The notes: generated from the letters alone by a model not told the origin. Shown: positions 54,323 through 63,556, counted from the first letter of the stretch. The stretch: 64,000 bases of DNA from Thermohalobaculum sp951813525 (GCA_951813525.2 CATOTJ020000002.1:1736001-1800000); one strand, 5' to 3'. Made by a program: numbers and translations.

Positions 54323-55819
54323 ATGTGGTTCTGGGAAATCGTCTACACGGGTCTACAGATCATGGCGGCCCTGTTCGTCGCGACCGTCGGCATTCTGGTC
54401 TTGGCGACCATCGTCTTCTTCATCGTGGACCGGCTTCAGACCAAGGACGCCGTAAGGCGCAATTACCCGGTCCTGGGGCGGTTCAGGCATATTTTCAGTG
54501 AACTGGGTGAGTTCTTCCGACAATATTTTTTCGCGATGGATCGCGAGGAAATGCCTTTCAATCGCGCCCAGCGTAACTGGATCAAGCGCGCCTCCGACGG
54601 TGAAGGCAATACCATTGCGTTCGGGTCGACACGCAATATCGGAATCACCGGCACGCCCATATTCGTCAACGCCGCATTCCCGCCATTGGATGATGAATAC
54701 GCATCGACCGAGCCGCTTGTGATCGGTCCCGGCTGTGCAAAGCCCTACCACGCGCCATCTTTCTTCAACATCTCGGGTATGAGCTTCGGCGCGCTGTCGC
54801 GCCCTGCGGTCAAGGCCCTGTCGCGCGGCGCAAAGGAGGCCGGGATCTGGTACAATACCGGCGAAGGCGGTCTAAGCGACTGGCACCTCGAGGGCGGATG
54901 CGACGTTGTCTTTCAGATTGGAACCGCCAAATACGGGGTGCGGGACGGCGAAGGAAACCTGTCCGATGACCGGCTGAAAGCGATCGCCGCGCACGAACAG
55001 GTTCGAATGTTCGAAATTAAGATGAGCCAGGGGGCCAAACCCGGCAAAGGCGGCATTCTGCCAGCGGAAAAAGTAACCGAGAAAATCTCTGAAATCCGCG
55101 GCATCCCAGCCAACAAGGCATCGATCTCGCCGAACCGTCACCTCGATATCGCAACGACCGGCGATCTGTTGGATATGGTCGTCCATATCCGCGAGGTCAC
55201 CGGTAAGCCGGTTGGGTTCAAGACCGTTGTTGGCGGCCCGGAATGGCTGACCGAGCTTTGCGAAGAGATCAATCGCCGCGGCACCGAATGTGCACCCGAT
55301 TTCATCGTGTTGGACGGCGGTGACGGCGGTACCGGCGCAGCCCCAATGCCATTGATGGACCTGGTGGGCCTGACGGTGCGTGAAGCCCTGCCAATGGTTT
55401 CGGATATCCTGCATATCCACGGACTGCGCGACCGCATCCGGCTGATCACGTCGGGCAAGCTGGTCAATCCAGGCGACATCGCCTGGGCCCTGGCGACGGG
55501 GGCGGATTTCGTGACGTCGGCGCGCGGGTTCATGTTCAGCCTCGGCTGCATCCAGGCGCTAAAATGCAACAAGAATACCTGCCCGACCGGGATCACGACC
55601 CACGACCCGCGCTTTCAAAAGGGGTTGGTTCCGCGAGAGAAATACAAGAACGTCGCCGCTTACGCGAAACAGATCATCAAGGAGGTCGAAATGATCGCCC
55701 ATAGTTGCGGTGTGAACGAGCCACGGCAACTGCGGCGCCATCACGTTCGTCTGGTCCAGTCCGACGGGCGCGCCGTTCGGATGCACGAGCTGTATCCGCG
55801 CCCGGAGGCCGCAGCGTGA
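54323..55819 (+). CDS. FMN-binding glutamate-synthase-like protein (GltB central domain), membrane-anchored
   Basis: 498 residues. An N-terminal transmembrane helix (about 8-36) is followed by the FMN-binding alpha-subunit-type GOGAT domain: SGMSFGALSRPAVKALSRGA, then IVLDGGDGGTGAAPMPLMD and the [3Fe-4S] cluster Cys set CIQALKCNKNTCPTGI. It lacks the glutaminase domain of full GltB, so it cannot make glutamate from glutamine alone and may act on another substrate. It is coupled to a GNAT gene by a 4-base overlap (GTGA). Confidence 0.9.
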   Translation: MWFWEIVYTGLQIMAALFVATVGILVLATIVFFIVDRLQTKDAVRRNYPVLGRFRHIFSELGEFFRQYFFAMDREEMPFNRAQRNWIKRASDGEGNTIAFGSTRNIGITGTPIFVNAAFPPLDDEYASTEPLVIGPGCAKPYHAPSFFNISGMSFGALSRPAVKALSRGAKEAGIWYNTGEGGLSDWHLEGGCDVVFQIGTAKYGVRDGEGNLSDDRLKAIAAHEQVRMFEIKMSQGAKPGKGGILPAEKVTEKISEIRGIPANKASISPNRHLDIATTGDLLDMVVHIREVTGKPVGFKTVVGGPEWLTELCEEINRRGTECAPDFIVLDGGDGGTGAAPMPLMDLVGLTVREALPMVSDILHIHGLRDRIRLITSGKLVNPGDIAWALATGADFVTSARGFMFSLGCIQALKCNKNTCPTGITTHDPRFQKGLVPREKYKNVAAYAKQIIKEVEMIAHSCGVNEPRQLRRHHVRLVQSDGRAVRMHELYPRPEAAA

Positions 55820-56292
55820 CCATACGCGATCTTACCCAAAACGATCTCGATTGGGTGTTGGAGATCAATCGCGAGCACGAGGCACTATTGTCAGTCGTCG
55901 ATCGTGCCGAGTTGGCCCGCCTTTTTTCCCTGGCAACCTTTGCCCGCGGAATAGAGGGCGAGGCGTTCCTTTTTGCGATGGCCCAGGGCGCCGCCTATGA
56001 AAGCTGGAACTTTCAATGGTTCACACAGCGGTATCCACATTTCATCTATGTAGATCGGATTGCCATCGCGTCAGCCGCCGCAGGTGGCGGTCAGGGAAAA
56101 CGGCTTTACGCCGATCTGAATTCCCTCGCGACAGAACGCGGATTTCCCATGATCTGCGCAGAGGTGAACACCATTCCGCCCAATGACGCCTCGCTGATCT
56201 TTCACGAAAAGCAAGGCTTTGACGCCGTCGGTGAGGCCGAAATTCCGGGCCGCAACAAGTCGGTTCGCTTTTTTGCCCGTGAACTGAAGTGA
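55816..56292 (+). CDS. GNAT-family N-acetyltransferase
   Basis: 158 residues from a GTG overlapping the upstream stop. GNAT features: TIRDLTQNDLDWVLEINREH, the acetyl-CoA segment IAIASAAAGGGQGKRLYADL and the C-terminal NDASLIFHEKQGFDAVGE. Middle gene of an overlapping trio; its GTGA stop-start junction with the DUF1835 gene repeats the one before it. Acceptor unknown. Confidence 0.88.
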   Translation: MTIRDLTQNDLDWVLEINREHEALLSVVDRAELARLFSLATFARGIEGEAFLFAMAQGAAYESWNFQWFTQRYPHFIYVDRIAIASAAAGGGQGKRLYADLNSLATERGFPMICAEVNTIPPNDASLIFHEKQGFDAVGEAEIPGRNKSVRFFARELK

Positions 56293-57311
56293 TCAGCGGG
56301 TCCGAGATGCCCGTTTTGCACATCACCAATGGCGACGGCGCGGCCGACATCCTTAAAGCCAGCGATATCGCTGGTGACGTCCTGCCATGGCGCGATCCGA
56401 TGCACCATGGCCCCTTCCCTGCCGGTTTGCCATTGCCCGAATGCAGCGCGATCCGCGCCGAATATCTTGCTGGCCCGTACATTGATGCCGAAACCACTGC
56501 GCGCGATTTCTGCGAACGTGACCAAAAACTTCAGGGTTCGGACCGCTATGGCCGCATAATTCTTTGGTTCGAACATGATTTGCTTGATCAGCTCCAAATC
56601 CTGCAACTTCTCGATTGGTTTGCCGCTGCAGGGCGCGATTTGGGGCAGATCCACATCCTTTGCATCGACCGCTTTGACGGGGTCGAGCCATTCCGTGGTC
56701 TTGGCCAATTGAACCGCGAACAAATGGCGACACTGCTGCCCCTGGCGCGGCCTGTCACTGCGCCGATGGTCGAGCTGTCGGTCGCGGGATGGGCTGCATT
56801 TCGATCCGATGATCCCGAGAACCTGCTGGGTTTTCTGAAAGGCGATACATCTGCGCTGCCCTTTCTGGGTGCTGCACTGCATCGGCATTTGCAGGAATAT
56901 CCGGACAGCAAGACCGGCCTGACACGAACCGAGGCTCAGATATTGCGCCTGATCGCTGACGGCACCAGTGGGCCGGTCAGCATATTCCTGAAAAACATGG
57001 ACCTGGAAACGGTACTTTTCATTGGCGATTGGCCAAGCTTCACCATCATCGACCGCCTATGCGCCGCCGAACTTATCAAGGCAGAGGCACAGCCCTTCTG
57101 GTACGGGCCGCTATCTCCGCAAACCAGATCCGCGTTCCGCGCGCAAAGGCTGCGCCTGACCGACCTCGGCACAGACGTTCTTCTTGGGCATAAAGATGCC
57201 TTCACTGCCGCCCAACGTGATCTGTGGCTCGGCGGCGTTCATCTGCAATCGGACAAGCCGATGTGGACTTGGGATAGAGTTGCGCAAACGCTGCTCTTAC
57301 GGACTCCATAA
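56289..57311 (+). CDS. DUF1835 domain-containing protein
   Basis: 340 residues, cytosolic. The DUF1835 region (about 8-130) begins VLHITNGDGAADILKAS and includes VLPWRDPMHHGPFPAG and RIILWFEHDLLDQLQ. The C-terminal part (about 200-335) is helical with GLTRTEAQILRLI. No enzymatic role is known for the family. GTG start overlapping the GNAT stop, so all three genes of the unit are translationally coupled. Confidence 0.85.
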   Translation: MISGSEMPVLHITNGDGAADILKASDIAGDVLPWRDPMHHGPFPAGLPLPECSAIRAEYLAGPYIDAETTARDFCERDQKLQGSDRYGRIILWFEHDLLDQLQILQLLDWFAAAGRDLGQIHILCIDRFDGVEPFRGLGQLNREQMATLLPLARPVTAPMVELSVAGWAAFRSDDPENLLGFLKGDTSALPFLGAALHRHLQEYPDSKTGLTRTEAQILRLIADGTSGPVSIFLKNMDLETVLFIGDWPSFTIIDRLCAAELIKAEAQPFWYGPLSPQTRSAFRAQRLRLTDLGTDVLLGHKDAFTAAQRDLWLGGVHLQSDKPMWTWDRVAQTLLLRTP

Positions 57312-57437
57312 CCACGCCTGCAACGCCGGTCGCGGCGCCAAATGTAAATATCCAGCACTTCCAATGCTCTGCGATCTTCAAACGCGAACTCGGATCGACC
57401 GATGTAAATTTGCGCGCGAATCCGCTAGTCTCCGATC

Positions 57438-57578
57438 ATGCCTGCGCTCTGCCGCGATTGCCTGACTTGGTTCGAAACGCCGCCAAACGGACGGTGCCCG
57501 GAATGCCGCCGGCCCAGAATGCTGTCGCATCCGGAACTGGACCAATTGTCGATCGCACATATGGATTGCGATGCATTC
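57438..57578 (+). pseudogene. dinB: DNA polymerase IV, 5' fragment cut by IS30
   Basis: 47 codons up to the insertion point. They encode a Cys-rich N-terminal extension (LCRDCLTWFETPP, RCPECRRP), probably a zinc finger, then SIAHMDCDAF, the Y-family start that carries the first metal-binding Asp. The frame then runs into the IS element and stops after 62 residues. Joined to the fragment at 59042 it would give a 419-residue polymerase. Confidence 0.92.
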
Positions 57579-57606
57579 GGCGGATTCAACCGGTCGTCGC
57601 AACACC
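57579..57606 (+). repeat. IS30 left inverted repeat
   Basis: 28-bp terminal repeat, identical to the reverse complement of the right end. It contains the last codons and stop of the transposase. Confidence 0.95.
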
Positions 57607-58992
57607 TTCGATCATATCCTGTTTGAGCAACTGGTCGAGTGCTTCCGCGGGCGTTCGCCATCCGAGCGTTTTGCGTGGCCTCGTATTCAAGGCATGGGCA
57701 ACGGCGTTCAACTCTTCATTGCCATGCTGACTTAGATCGGTGCCTTTCGGAAAGTATTGGCGGAGCAGGCCATTGGTGTTTTCATTGCTGCCGCGCTGCC
57801 AGGGACTCTGAGGGTCGCAGAAGTAGACTTCGAGACCGGTGTCGATCCGAAGCTGAGCGTGCTGTGCCATCTCGGCTCCCTGATCCCAGGTCAGTGATCG
57901 TCGCAGATGTGCCGGAAGATCCATTATGGTTTCGGAAATGGCATCGCGGACGGCTTCTGCACCATGACCGGCAAGAGCCGGACCGTTCTTGATCGGTTTG
58001 GTCGTGCCGTGGCTTTCCATTCGCGGCAGGTGCAAAAGCATAGTGAAGCGCGTGGTCCGTTCGACCAGCGTCCCAATCGCTGAACTGCCAAGTCCGAGAA
58101 TGAGATCGCCTTCCCAGTGGCCTGGCACCGCTCTGTCGTCAATCGCGGCCGGGCGGGCGCTGATCATCAGCGCATCCGAGATGAAGGACTTGCCTCGGTT
58201 TCGGGCCCGTTCTCGGGGCAGACGCAGTGCCCGTCCAGAGCGAAGACAGGCCGAAAGCTCCCGCTTCAGGGCTCCGCGCCCTTGGATGTAGAGCGCCTGA
58301 TAGATGGCTTCATGACTGATGCGCATGGTCGGGTCCTCGGGGAAGTCCACCTTCAGGCGCTGTGCGATCTGTTCCGGGCTCCAGGCGCAAGACCAGCGTC
58401 GGCTTTGCCGATGAACGGACCGCCGTTTCCTCCATACCACGACAGGCCCGTCGAAGGAGATGCCGTCTGGCGTGGCGATCAGGCCGGCAAGCCGGTCCTG
58501 CACATAATCTCGCAAGGCAGGATTGTTCGTCAGCTTGCTGGTCTTCGGGCGGCGGGATGCGCGATCCGCATGCCACTGCGCTGTGAGAGCCCGGTAGTCG
58601 AAGTCTCCGCCTCGTGTCGCCGAGTTGCGCCTGATCTCGCGGGAGATCGTGCTGGGTGCCCGCCCCAGTTTGCGCGCGATTGCACGCACACCGGTGCCCC
58701 GAGCGCATTCCAAGGCGATTTCCTCGCGTTCCGCGAAGACCAGGTTGCGGTTCTTGAGGAAAGGCGCCGAGGGCGCGAGATGTTTGGGAGGCATTCCACC
58801 AGAACTCCGAAACCATCGGCTTCCGACAGGGGCAGAGACACCTGCTTCAACAGCGGCTTGCTCACTTGAAAGCCCTACCGCGATACCCTGCCAGAACTGG
58901 CACAGTTGCTCGCGCTGCCAGACAGGGGGCCGTCCGGGTGAGGACAATTTGCGCCGCGTGGACCTTTCTGATTTTCGTCTTCCCGTCGTCAT
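57586..58992 (-). CDS. IS30-family DDE transposase
   Basis: 468 residues. N-terminal helix-turn-helix regions (LSSEQAAVEAGVSAPVGSRW; GVRAIARKLGRAPSTISREI) are followed by the DDE core: Asp in GHWEGDLILG, Asp in SLTWDQGAEMAQH and Glu in GSNENTNGLLRQYFPKGTD, the IS30 signature. Full length and uninterrupted, with an excellent AGGAGGTG ribosome-binding site 5 bases before the ATG. The stop lies inside the left terminal repeat. Confidence 0.96.
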   Translation of the reverse strand: MTTGRRKSERSTRRKLSSPGRPPVWQREQLCQFWQGIAVGLSSEQAAVEAGVSAPVGSRWFRSSGGMPPKHLAPSAPFLKNRNLVFAEREEIALECARGTGVRAIARKLGRAPSTISREIRRNSATRGGDFDYRALTAQWHADRASRRPKTSKLTNNPALRDYVQDRLAGLIATPDGISFDGPVVVWRKRRSVHRQSRRWSCAWSPEQIAQRLKVDFPEDPTMRISHEAIYQALYIQGRGALKRELSACLRSGRALRLPRERARNRGKSFISDALMISARPAAIDDRAVPGHWEGDLILGLGSSAIGTLVERTTRFTMLLHLPRMESHGTTKPIKNGPALAGHGAEAVRDAISETIMDLPAHLRRSLTWDQGAEMAQHAQLRIDTGLEVYFCDPQSPWQRGSNENTNGLLRQYFPKGTDLSQHGNEELNAVAHALNTRPRKTLGWRTPAEALDQLLKQDMIEGVATTG

Positions 58993-59010
58993 CTACACCT
59001 CCTAGGTTGG

Positions 59011-59038
59011 GGTGTTGCGACGACCGGTTGAATCCGCC
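59011..59038 (-). repeat. IS30 right inverted repeat
   Basis: 28-bp terminal repeat, a perfect inverted match to 57579-57606; the TTC target duplicate follows at 59039-59041. Confidence 0.95.
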
Positions 59039-59041
59039 TTC

Positions 59042-60160
59042 TACGCCTCGGTTGAAAAGCGCGACGATCCCGAGTTGCGAGACAAGGCATTGATCGTCGG
59101 CGGCGGCAAAAGAGGCGTCGTCTCTACCTGTTGCTACATTGCCCGTGTTGCCGGTGTCCGGTCCGCGATGCCAATGTTCAAAGCGTTGAAACTTTGCCCC
59201 GAAGCGGTCGTCGTAAAGCCACGGATGGAGGTTTATTCCTCGGTTTCAAAACAGATTCGGGCGGAAATGGAACTGCTCACGCCGCTGATCGAACCGCTTT
59301 CGCTGGACGAGGCATTCTTGGATCTTACGGGAACCGAGCGGCTGCTGGGCCAACCACCGGCCGCGAGCATGGCCGCCCTGGCGCGAAACATCGAAGCCGA
59401 TCTCGGCGTCACCGTCTCGGTGGGCCTCAGCCACAACAAGTATCTGGCCAAGATTGCCTCCGATCTGGACAAGCCGCGCGGGTTCAGCGTGCTGGGCCGC
59501 GCCGAGACTTTGGATTTTCTCGCGAACCGCCCGGTCCGGTCGATCTGGGGCGTCGGCGCGGCGATGGCCCGTAAACTTGAAGCGGATGGTATCCATACGA
59601 ATGCCGATCTGCGCCGTCAGGAACCCGATGAGTTGATGAAGCGCTATGGCGGCATCGGTCGGCGACTGCATGAACTGGCGCATGGTCACGATCTGCGCCG
59701 CGTCGATCCCGGCCTTGGCGCTAAATCCATATCGTCTGAAACGACGTTCAACGAGGATATCGGTGATATCGATCAACTGATCGGGCACCTTTGGCGCCTG
59801 GCTGTCCGAACGTCAGACCGCGCAAAGGCCAAGGACCTTTCCGGCCATACGATCACCTTAAAGCTGAAGACCGCCAGTTTTCAGTCTCTGACCCGGCAGA
59901 ACGCCCTGTCCGAGCCGACGAACCTGGCGGACACAATTCATGAAAGTGCCGAGCCTCTCTTACGCCGGATGGCAGAAAAAGGTCCGTTCAGGTTGATCGG
60001 TGTCGGAATATCGGCATTGGTCGGAACGGGCGAACACCAGATCGCCCCACAGCTTTTTGCCGACGCAGGCGCACAACGCGCGCGCGCCGAAAAGGCAACT
60101 GACGAAATCCGCGCCCGTTTCGGGAAAGACGCAATTCTCAGGGGCCGGGCGCTGCGTTAG
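59042..60160 (+). pseudogene. dinB: DNA polymerase IV, 3' fragment
   Basis: 372 residues of a Y-family polymerase beginning YASVEKRDDPELRDKALIVG. Palm, finger and little-finger domains are present, with the second catalytic acidic pair in LSLDEAFLDLTG, the thumb HhH region (RSIWGVGAAMARKL) and the C-terminal little finger. A GTG at 59012 in the IS right end could give a 382-residue product, but it would lack the N-terminal strand and metal-binding Asp of MDCDAF, so translesion synthesis should be lost. Confidence 0.92.
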
Positions 60161-60264
60161 AATTGCTGCATCGCACGATGACCGCACATCTACAGGTTGC
60201 GCAGATTTGGTGCTTCCAGACGCCAACCTCGCCGAATATGGTGGCAAAATTGCATCGCCCTCTC

Positions 60265-60313
60265 GCAGTGCAGCAAATTTTGTGCACTGCCGCATTGATT
60301 TACTGCAGTGCAG
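60265..60313. promoter_or_regulatory. Two PhaR-box-like inverted repeats
   Basis: A long dyad with 8-bp arms GCAGTGCA (60265-60272) and TGCACTGC (60283-60290), and a second site CTGCAGTGCAG (60303-60313) that fits CTGC-N3-GCAG. TGC-rich sites of this kind are known PhaR operators upstream of phasin genes in Rhodobacter and Paracoccus. Here no phasin gene follows. Identification is by motif resemblance only. Confidence 0.45.
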
Positions 60314-60382
60314 CGTTATCTTGATCAGCAGCGATACACTGTATTGCGCGCCCTTTCCGGGCGTTTCCTCCCTTTAGACTTT

Positions 60383-60409
60383 GGCCGTGCTTGCACGGCC
60401 TTTTTTTTT
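60383..60409 (+). terminator. Strong rho-independent terminator with no obvious gene before it
   Basis: Perfect stem GGCCGTGC / GCACGGCC followed by nine T. It lies 220 bases beyond the dinB stop and 70 bases after the PhaR-like boxes, so it may end dinB transcripts or a short non-coding RNA. A smaller hairpin CGCCC/GGGCG and a TTTCCTCCC run (around 60364-60373) precede it. Confidence 0.85.
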
Positions 60410-60457
60410 GACTGCTATCGGCACCCGCAGATCATCGATCTCGGCACATCTCGCGCG

Positions 60458-61321
60458 CTACTCTGCGGCGACGGCGGACAGATCCGGGGTGATTTTTGAC
60501 AAACGCGCAATGACTTGGCGCAGCCGGTCATGAACCCGGTCAAATTCCCGCCCCGGGCAAACCTTACGCTGATCCAGGTACAGCCCCCGGTCAATCTCGA
60601 TTTGCACCGCGTGCAGTCCCCGGGCGGGCCGTCCGTATCGCTGGGTGATATATCCGCCAGCGAACGGAGCATTACGGACAACCGAGAAGCCCTGTTCTTC
60701 AAAGGCTTCTTGCGTCTCGGCAATGATATGCCGGGCCGCTGCGGCGCCGAACCGGTCACCAAGAACAACATTCGGCACCTGTCCGCGCACGCGCGGCGCA
60801 GCGCGCAGCGCCTCGGACGGCATGGAATGGCAATCGAACAAAACCGCCAGCCCATGCCGATCCCGTGCCCCGATCATCAACTCGTCCAGTTTTCGGTGAT
60901 AGGGACGATGCACATCGCGCACCCGTGCCTCTGCTTCTTCCAACCCGATCTTTCGGGCATAGATCGCCCGCCCCTCCGAGACGACGCGCGGGACAACACC
61001 CAAACCGGCGGCGATCCGCTGATTGATTCCGGCGGTGACAGCGCCATCGATCAGGGCCGGATCCATTTCTCCGGGCCCTCGGTTCAGATCCAGCCACGCC
61101 CGCGGATAAACCGCAAAAAGCAAAGGCGCGCCAAAATCGGGCGCAGCGGCAAATAGGCGGTCGACATAGGCATCTTCCGACGCGCACAACGTCAACGGAT
61201 CAAGCCGAGAACTTCGAACGAATTCAGGCGGATAGTAGCTGCCTGAATGCGGCGAGGAGAAAACAACGCCGCCCACCAAGCCCTCGGGCATTGTCAGATG
61301 ATATGGTGTCCGCTGCGTCAT
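60458..61321 (-). CDS. N-formylglutamate amidohydrolase
   Basis: 287 residues of the FGase family (HutG type), releasing formate from N-formyl-L-glutamate in histidine breakdown or acting on related N-acyl substrates. Motifs: FSSPHSGSYYPPEFV, ASEDAYVDRLFAAAP, YPRAWLDLNRGPGEMD, VHRPYHRKLDELM and LFDCHSMPS. ATG at 61321. No other hut gene is in the window, so the physiological substrate is open. Confidence 0.92.
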   Translation of the reverse strand: MTQRTPYHLTMPEGLVGGVVFSSPHSGSYYPPEFVRSSRLDPLTLCASEDAYVDRLFAAAPDFGAPLLFAVYPRAWLDLNRGPGEMDPALIDGAVTAGINQRIAAGLGVVPRVVSEGRAIYARKIGLEEAEARVRDVHRPYHRKLDELMIGARDRHGLAVLFDCHSMPSEALRAAPRVRGQVPNVVLGDRFGAAAARHIIAETQEAFEEQGFSVVRNAPFAGGYITQRYGRPARGLHAVQIEIDRGLYLDQRKVCPGREFDRVHDRLRQVIARLSKITPDLSAVAAE

Positions 61322-61445
61322 TTAGGATGATCTTAAAAACATGATGGCGTCGTTGCACGGAGTTTTTTCAACCTTGTGGTGAACGGGGCCAAAAACGCTT
61401 GCGCGGGCGTGCCGGCGAACCTATACGCTTGGCACCCACCGGTTG

Positions 61446-61520
61446 GGGCGCGTAGCTCAGTGGGAGAGCACCTCGTTGACATCGAGGGGGTCGCAAGTTC
61501 AATCCTTGCCGCGCCCACCA
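61446..61520 (+). tRNA. tRNA-Val (anticodon GAC)
   Basis: 75 bases with encoded CCA. Acceptor GGGCGCG pairs with CGCGCCC, D-arm GCTC/GAGC, anticodon stem CCTCG/CGAGG with loop TTGACAT (anticodon GAC), T-arm GCAAG/CTTGC with TTCAATC. It decodes GUC/GUU. No attachment-site repeat or integrase accompanies it. Confidence 0.97.
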
Positions 61521-61603
61521 TTCCAAGCCGTACCAAATCAGTCCTTCACGCACAAATTGTGCGTGTTAGGGTTCGCATCGATTTCAGCAGATGGAGCTCA
61601 ACG

Positions 61604-62080
61604 ATGATGCGAAAACCCTTGGTCCTTGCGCTGCTTGGTTTGTTGTTGGCCGCTGGTCAACCTGCGTTGGCCTCCAACTGGTCATGGTATGTCATTCCTT
61701 CAGATCAGGGCGATTGCGGCGACGAGTGTTACACACCGCCAACTGCCTGGATCAACGAGGCGGACGGGTCCTTCAGCCTCGGCATAACATGCGAAGGCGA
61801 GATGCTTATTGAAGGTCCCGTCAACAGCGATGGTACGGTCCCTGACAAGCTCGAAATGAGCATTGACGGCAAGTCCTTCGGGTCGTTCGAAATCATTTCC
61901 GGGCTGAACGACAATTTTGTCCGCAGCGATCCGGAAAAGCCCGGTGCAACGGGTACGGTCCGGTCCGCGATCCTCAGCGGCAGCGAGATGACCGTCGCGA
62001 TCGGAAAGGTTCACCGCTTCACGCTCGGTGGCTCGCGCGCCGCAATCGATCTTATGGAACGCCTTTGCCGCGAAGAATAG
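61604..62080 (+). CDS. Small exported hypothetical protein
   Basis: 158 residues: signal peptide (about 1-24, LLLAAGQPALA) and a beta-rich mature domain with Cys pairs (DQGDCGDECYTPP; ITCEGEML; a terminal MERLCREE), probably disulfide-stabilised. No family recognised. GGAG lies about 8 bases before tandem ATGs (61604 and 61607). It follows tRNA-Val by 83 bases on the same strand. Confidence 0.7.
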   Translation: MMRKPLVLALLGLLLAAGQPALASNWSWYVIPSDQGDCGDECYTPPTAWINEADGSFSLGITCEGEMLIEGPVNSDGTVPDKLEMSIDGKSFGSFEIISGLNDNFVRSDPEKPGATGTVRSAILSGSEMTVAIGKVHRFTLGGSRAAIDLMERLCREE

Positions 62081-62179
62081 ACCCAAGCTAAACGGCGCAT
62101 ACAGGATAAGTTCAAGGGTCCCCTTGCCGCCGGTGCGGGTGCCCTTCAATGTGGCGGAAACCAGATTTGGGGACTGCCT

Positions 62180-63556
62180 GTGACCGACGCAATCGAAGCC
62201 CTTGCCGCGCATGTGACCGGCGCCCGGTCCGCGGACATGGCACCCGCCATGCCTGCTGCCCGAGCATTCATTCTGGATACGCTTGGCGTCGGGATCGTTG
62301 GATCGAACGGACCCAAGGCGCGTGATCTGGTGTCCGCGTATGCAGCGATGGGGGCAGGTACCGACGCCCGGGTTTGGAGCACCGGAGAGCACCTGCCAAC
62401 GGCGATGGCCGCTGCCTGCAACTCTTATCAGGTACATTGCCAGGAATATGACTGTGTCCATGAAGAGGCCGTCGCTCATGTCATGACGATCGTGCTGCCC
62501 ACGGCGCTGGCCATTGCCGAGCGTGATGGCGGCGTGACGGGACAGTCACTTGCCGAGGCGGCAATCATCGGCACCGACATCGCCGCAACCTTGGGTGTCG
62601 CGGCAAAATCGGGGCTGCGGTTCTTCCGTCCCGCGACGGTTGGTGCTTTTGGCGGCGTCGCAGCGATGGGACGATTACTCGAACTCTCGCAAGACGAAAT
62701 GGTCCAGGCATTCTCACTGGTCTATGGACAGCTCTGCGGGACAATGCAGGCCCACACCGAAGGATCCGGCTTGCTGGCCATGCAGATGGGCTTCAACGCA
62801 CGCAACGCCGTGACTGCCATCGACCTGACCCGTGCCGGTTTCACCGGTCCAGTGAACATCCTGGAAGGCGATTTCGGATATTTCCGACTGATCGAAGATG
62901 GCGGCACCATCGGCGATCTGGCAACGCGGCTGGGCGAAAGCTGGCGTATTGCGGAAATCGCCCACAAACCGTTTCCCTCCGGCCGCGCGACGCATGGAAT
63001 TATCGATGCCTGCCTGGCACTACGCGCTCCGGAAGGCCGGGATAATCCGGTCGATCCGGCCCGCATCGCACATATTCGGATGACGGTGCCTCCCCTGATC
63101 AATCACCTGGTCGGGCGCGAGCCCAGGGAAGAAATGGCGATCAACTATGCCCGGCTTTGCGCGCGCTATGTCGCCTCCTGCGCACTGATCGGCGGCACCA
63201 TCGCACTCGACGACTTCAACGATGCCGCCTACCGGCGGGCAGGCCATCAGGCTCTCGCCAACAGGATGGCAATCAAGGTCGTTGGCGATGATCCGAACGC
63301 GCTGGCGCCGATTTCAGTCGATATCGTCATGGATGATGGCTCCGAATTGTCCAAATCCGTTTCGGACGTCTACGGCACGCCTGCCAATCCGATGAGCCGC
63401 AACGCGCAACTCGCAAAATTTCGCGGCAACTGCGCCGGTGCGGCGGCGCCTCTCTCAGCAAATCAGGTCGAAGCACTTATCGCAGCGGTCGAGACCATAG
63501 AATTGCTGCCGGATGCCGGGCGCCTGGTAGACCTCTCAATCGCGCAGGAGGCCTGA
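62180..63556 (+). CDS. MmgE/PrpD family protein
   Basis: 458 residues of the 2-methylcitrate dehydratase/cis-aconitate decarboxylase fold. Typical parts: ARAFILDTLGVGIVGSNGP, NSYQVHCQEYDCVHEEAVAH (conserved DxDxxH-like region), RFFRPATVGAFGGVAAMGRL, and HKPFPSGRATHGIIDACLAL. GTG start. No prpBC genes are adjacent, so a role in propionate metabolism is unlikely; a paralogue acting on another hydroxy- or unsaturated acid is more probable. A deacetylase gene starts 1 base after its stop. Confidence 0.88.
   Translation: MTDAIEALAAHVTGARSADMAPAMPAARAFILDTLGVGIVGSNGPKARDLVSAYAAMGAGTDARVWSTGEHLPTAMAAACNSYQVHCQEYDCVHEEAVAHVMTIVLPTALAIAERDGGVTGQSLAEAAIIGTDIAATLGVAAKSGLRFFRPATVGAFGGVAAMGRLLELSQDEMVQAFSLVYGQLCGTMQAHTEGSGLLAMQMGFNARNAVTAIDLTRAGFTGPVNILEGDFGYFRLIEDGGTIGDLATRLGESWRIAEIAHKPFPSGRATHGIIDACLALRAPEGRDNPVDPARIAHIRMTVPPLINHLVGREPREEMAINYARLCARYVASCALIGGTIALDDFNDAAYRRAGHQALANRMAIKVVGDDPNALAPISVDIVMDDGSELSKSVSDVYGTPANPMSRNAQLAKFRGNCAGAAAPLSANQVEALIAAVETIELLPDAGRLVDLSIAQEA

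Larger units (their letters stand above)
57579..59038 (-). mobile_element. IS30-family insertion sequence, complete
   Basis: 1460 bp bounded by perfect 28-bp inverted repeats (57579-57606 and 59011-59038, each beginning GGCGGATTCAACCGG as read inward). It is flanked by a 3-bp target duplication TTC (57576-57578 and 59039-59041). One transposase gene fills the element. The identical ends and intact transposase suggest a recent insertion. It lies inside dinB, opposite to the direction of dinB. Confidence 0.96.

Noticed and set aside
61446..61520. tRNA-Val as an integration site for a genomic island
   Set aside because: No integrase, no repeated 3' tRNA end and no change in gene style was seen downstream.
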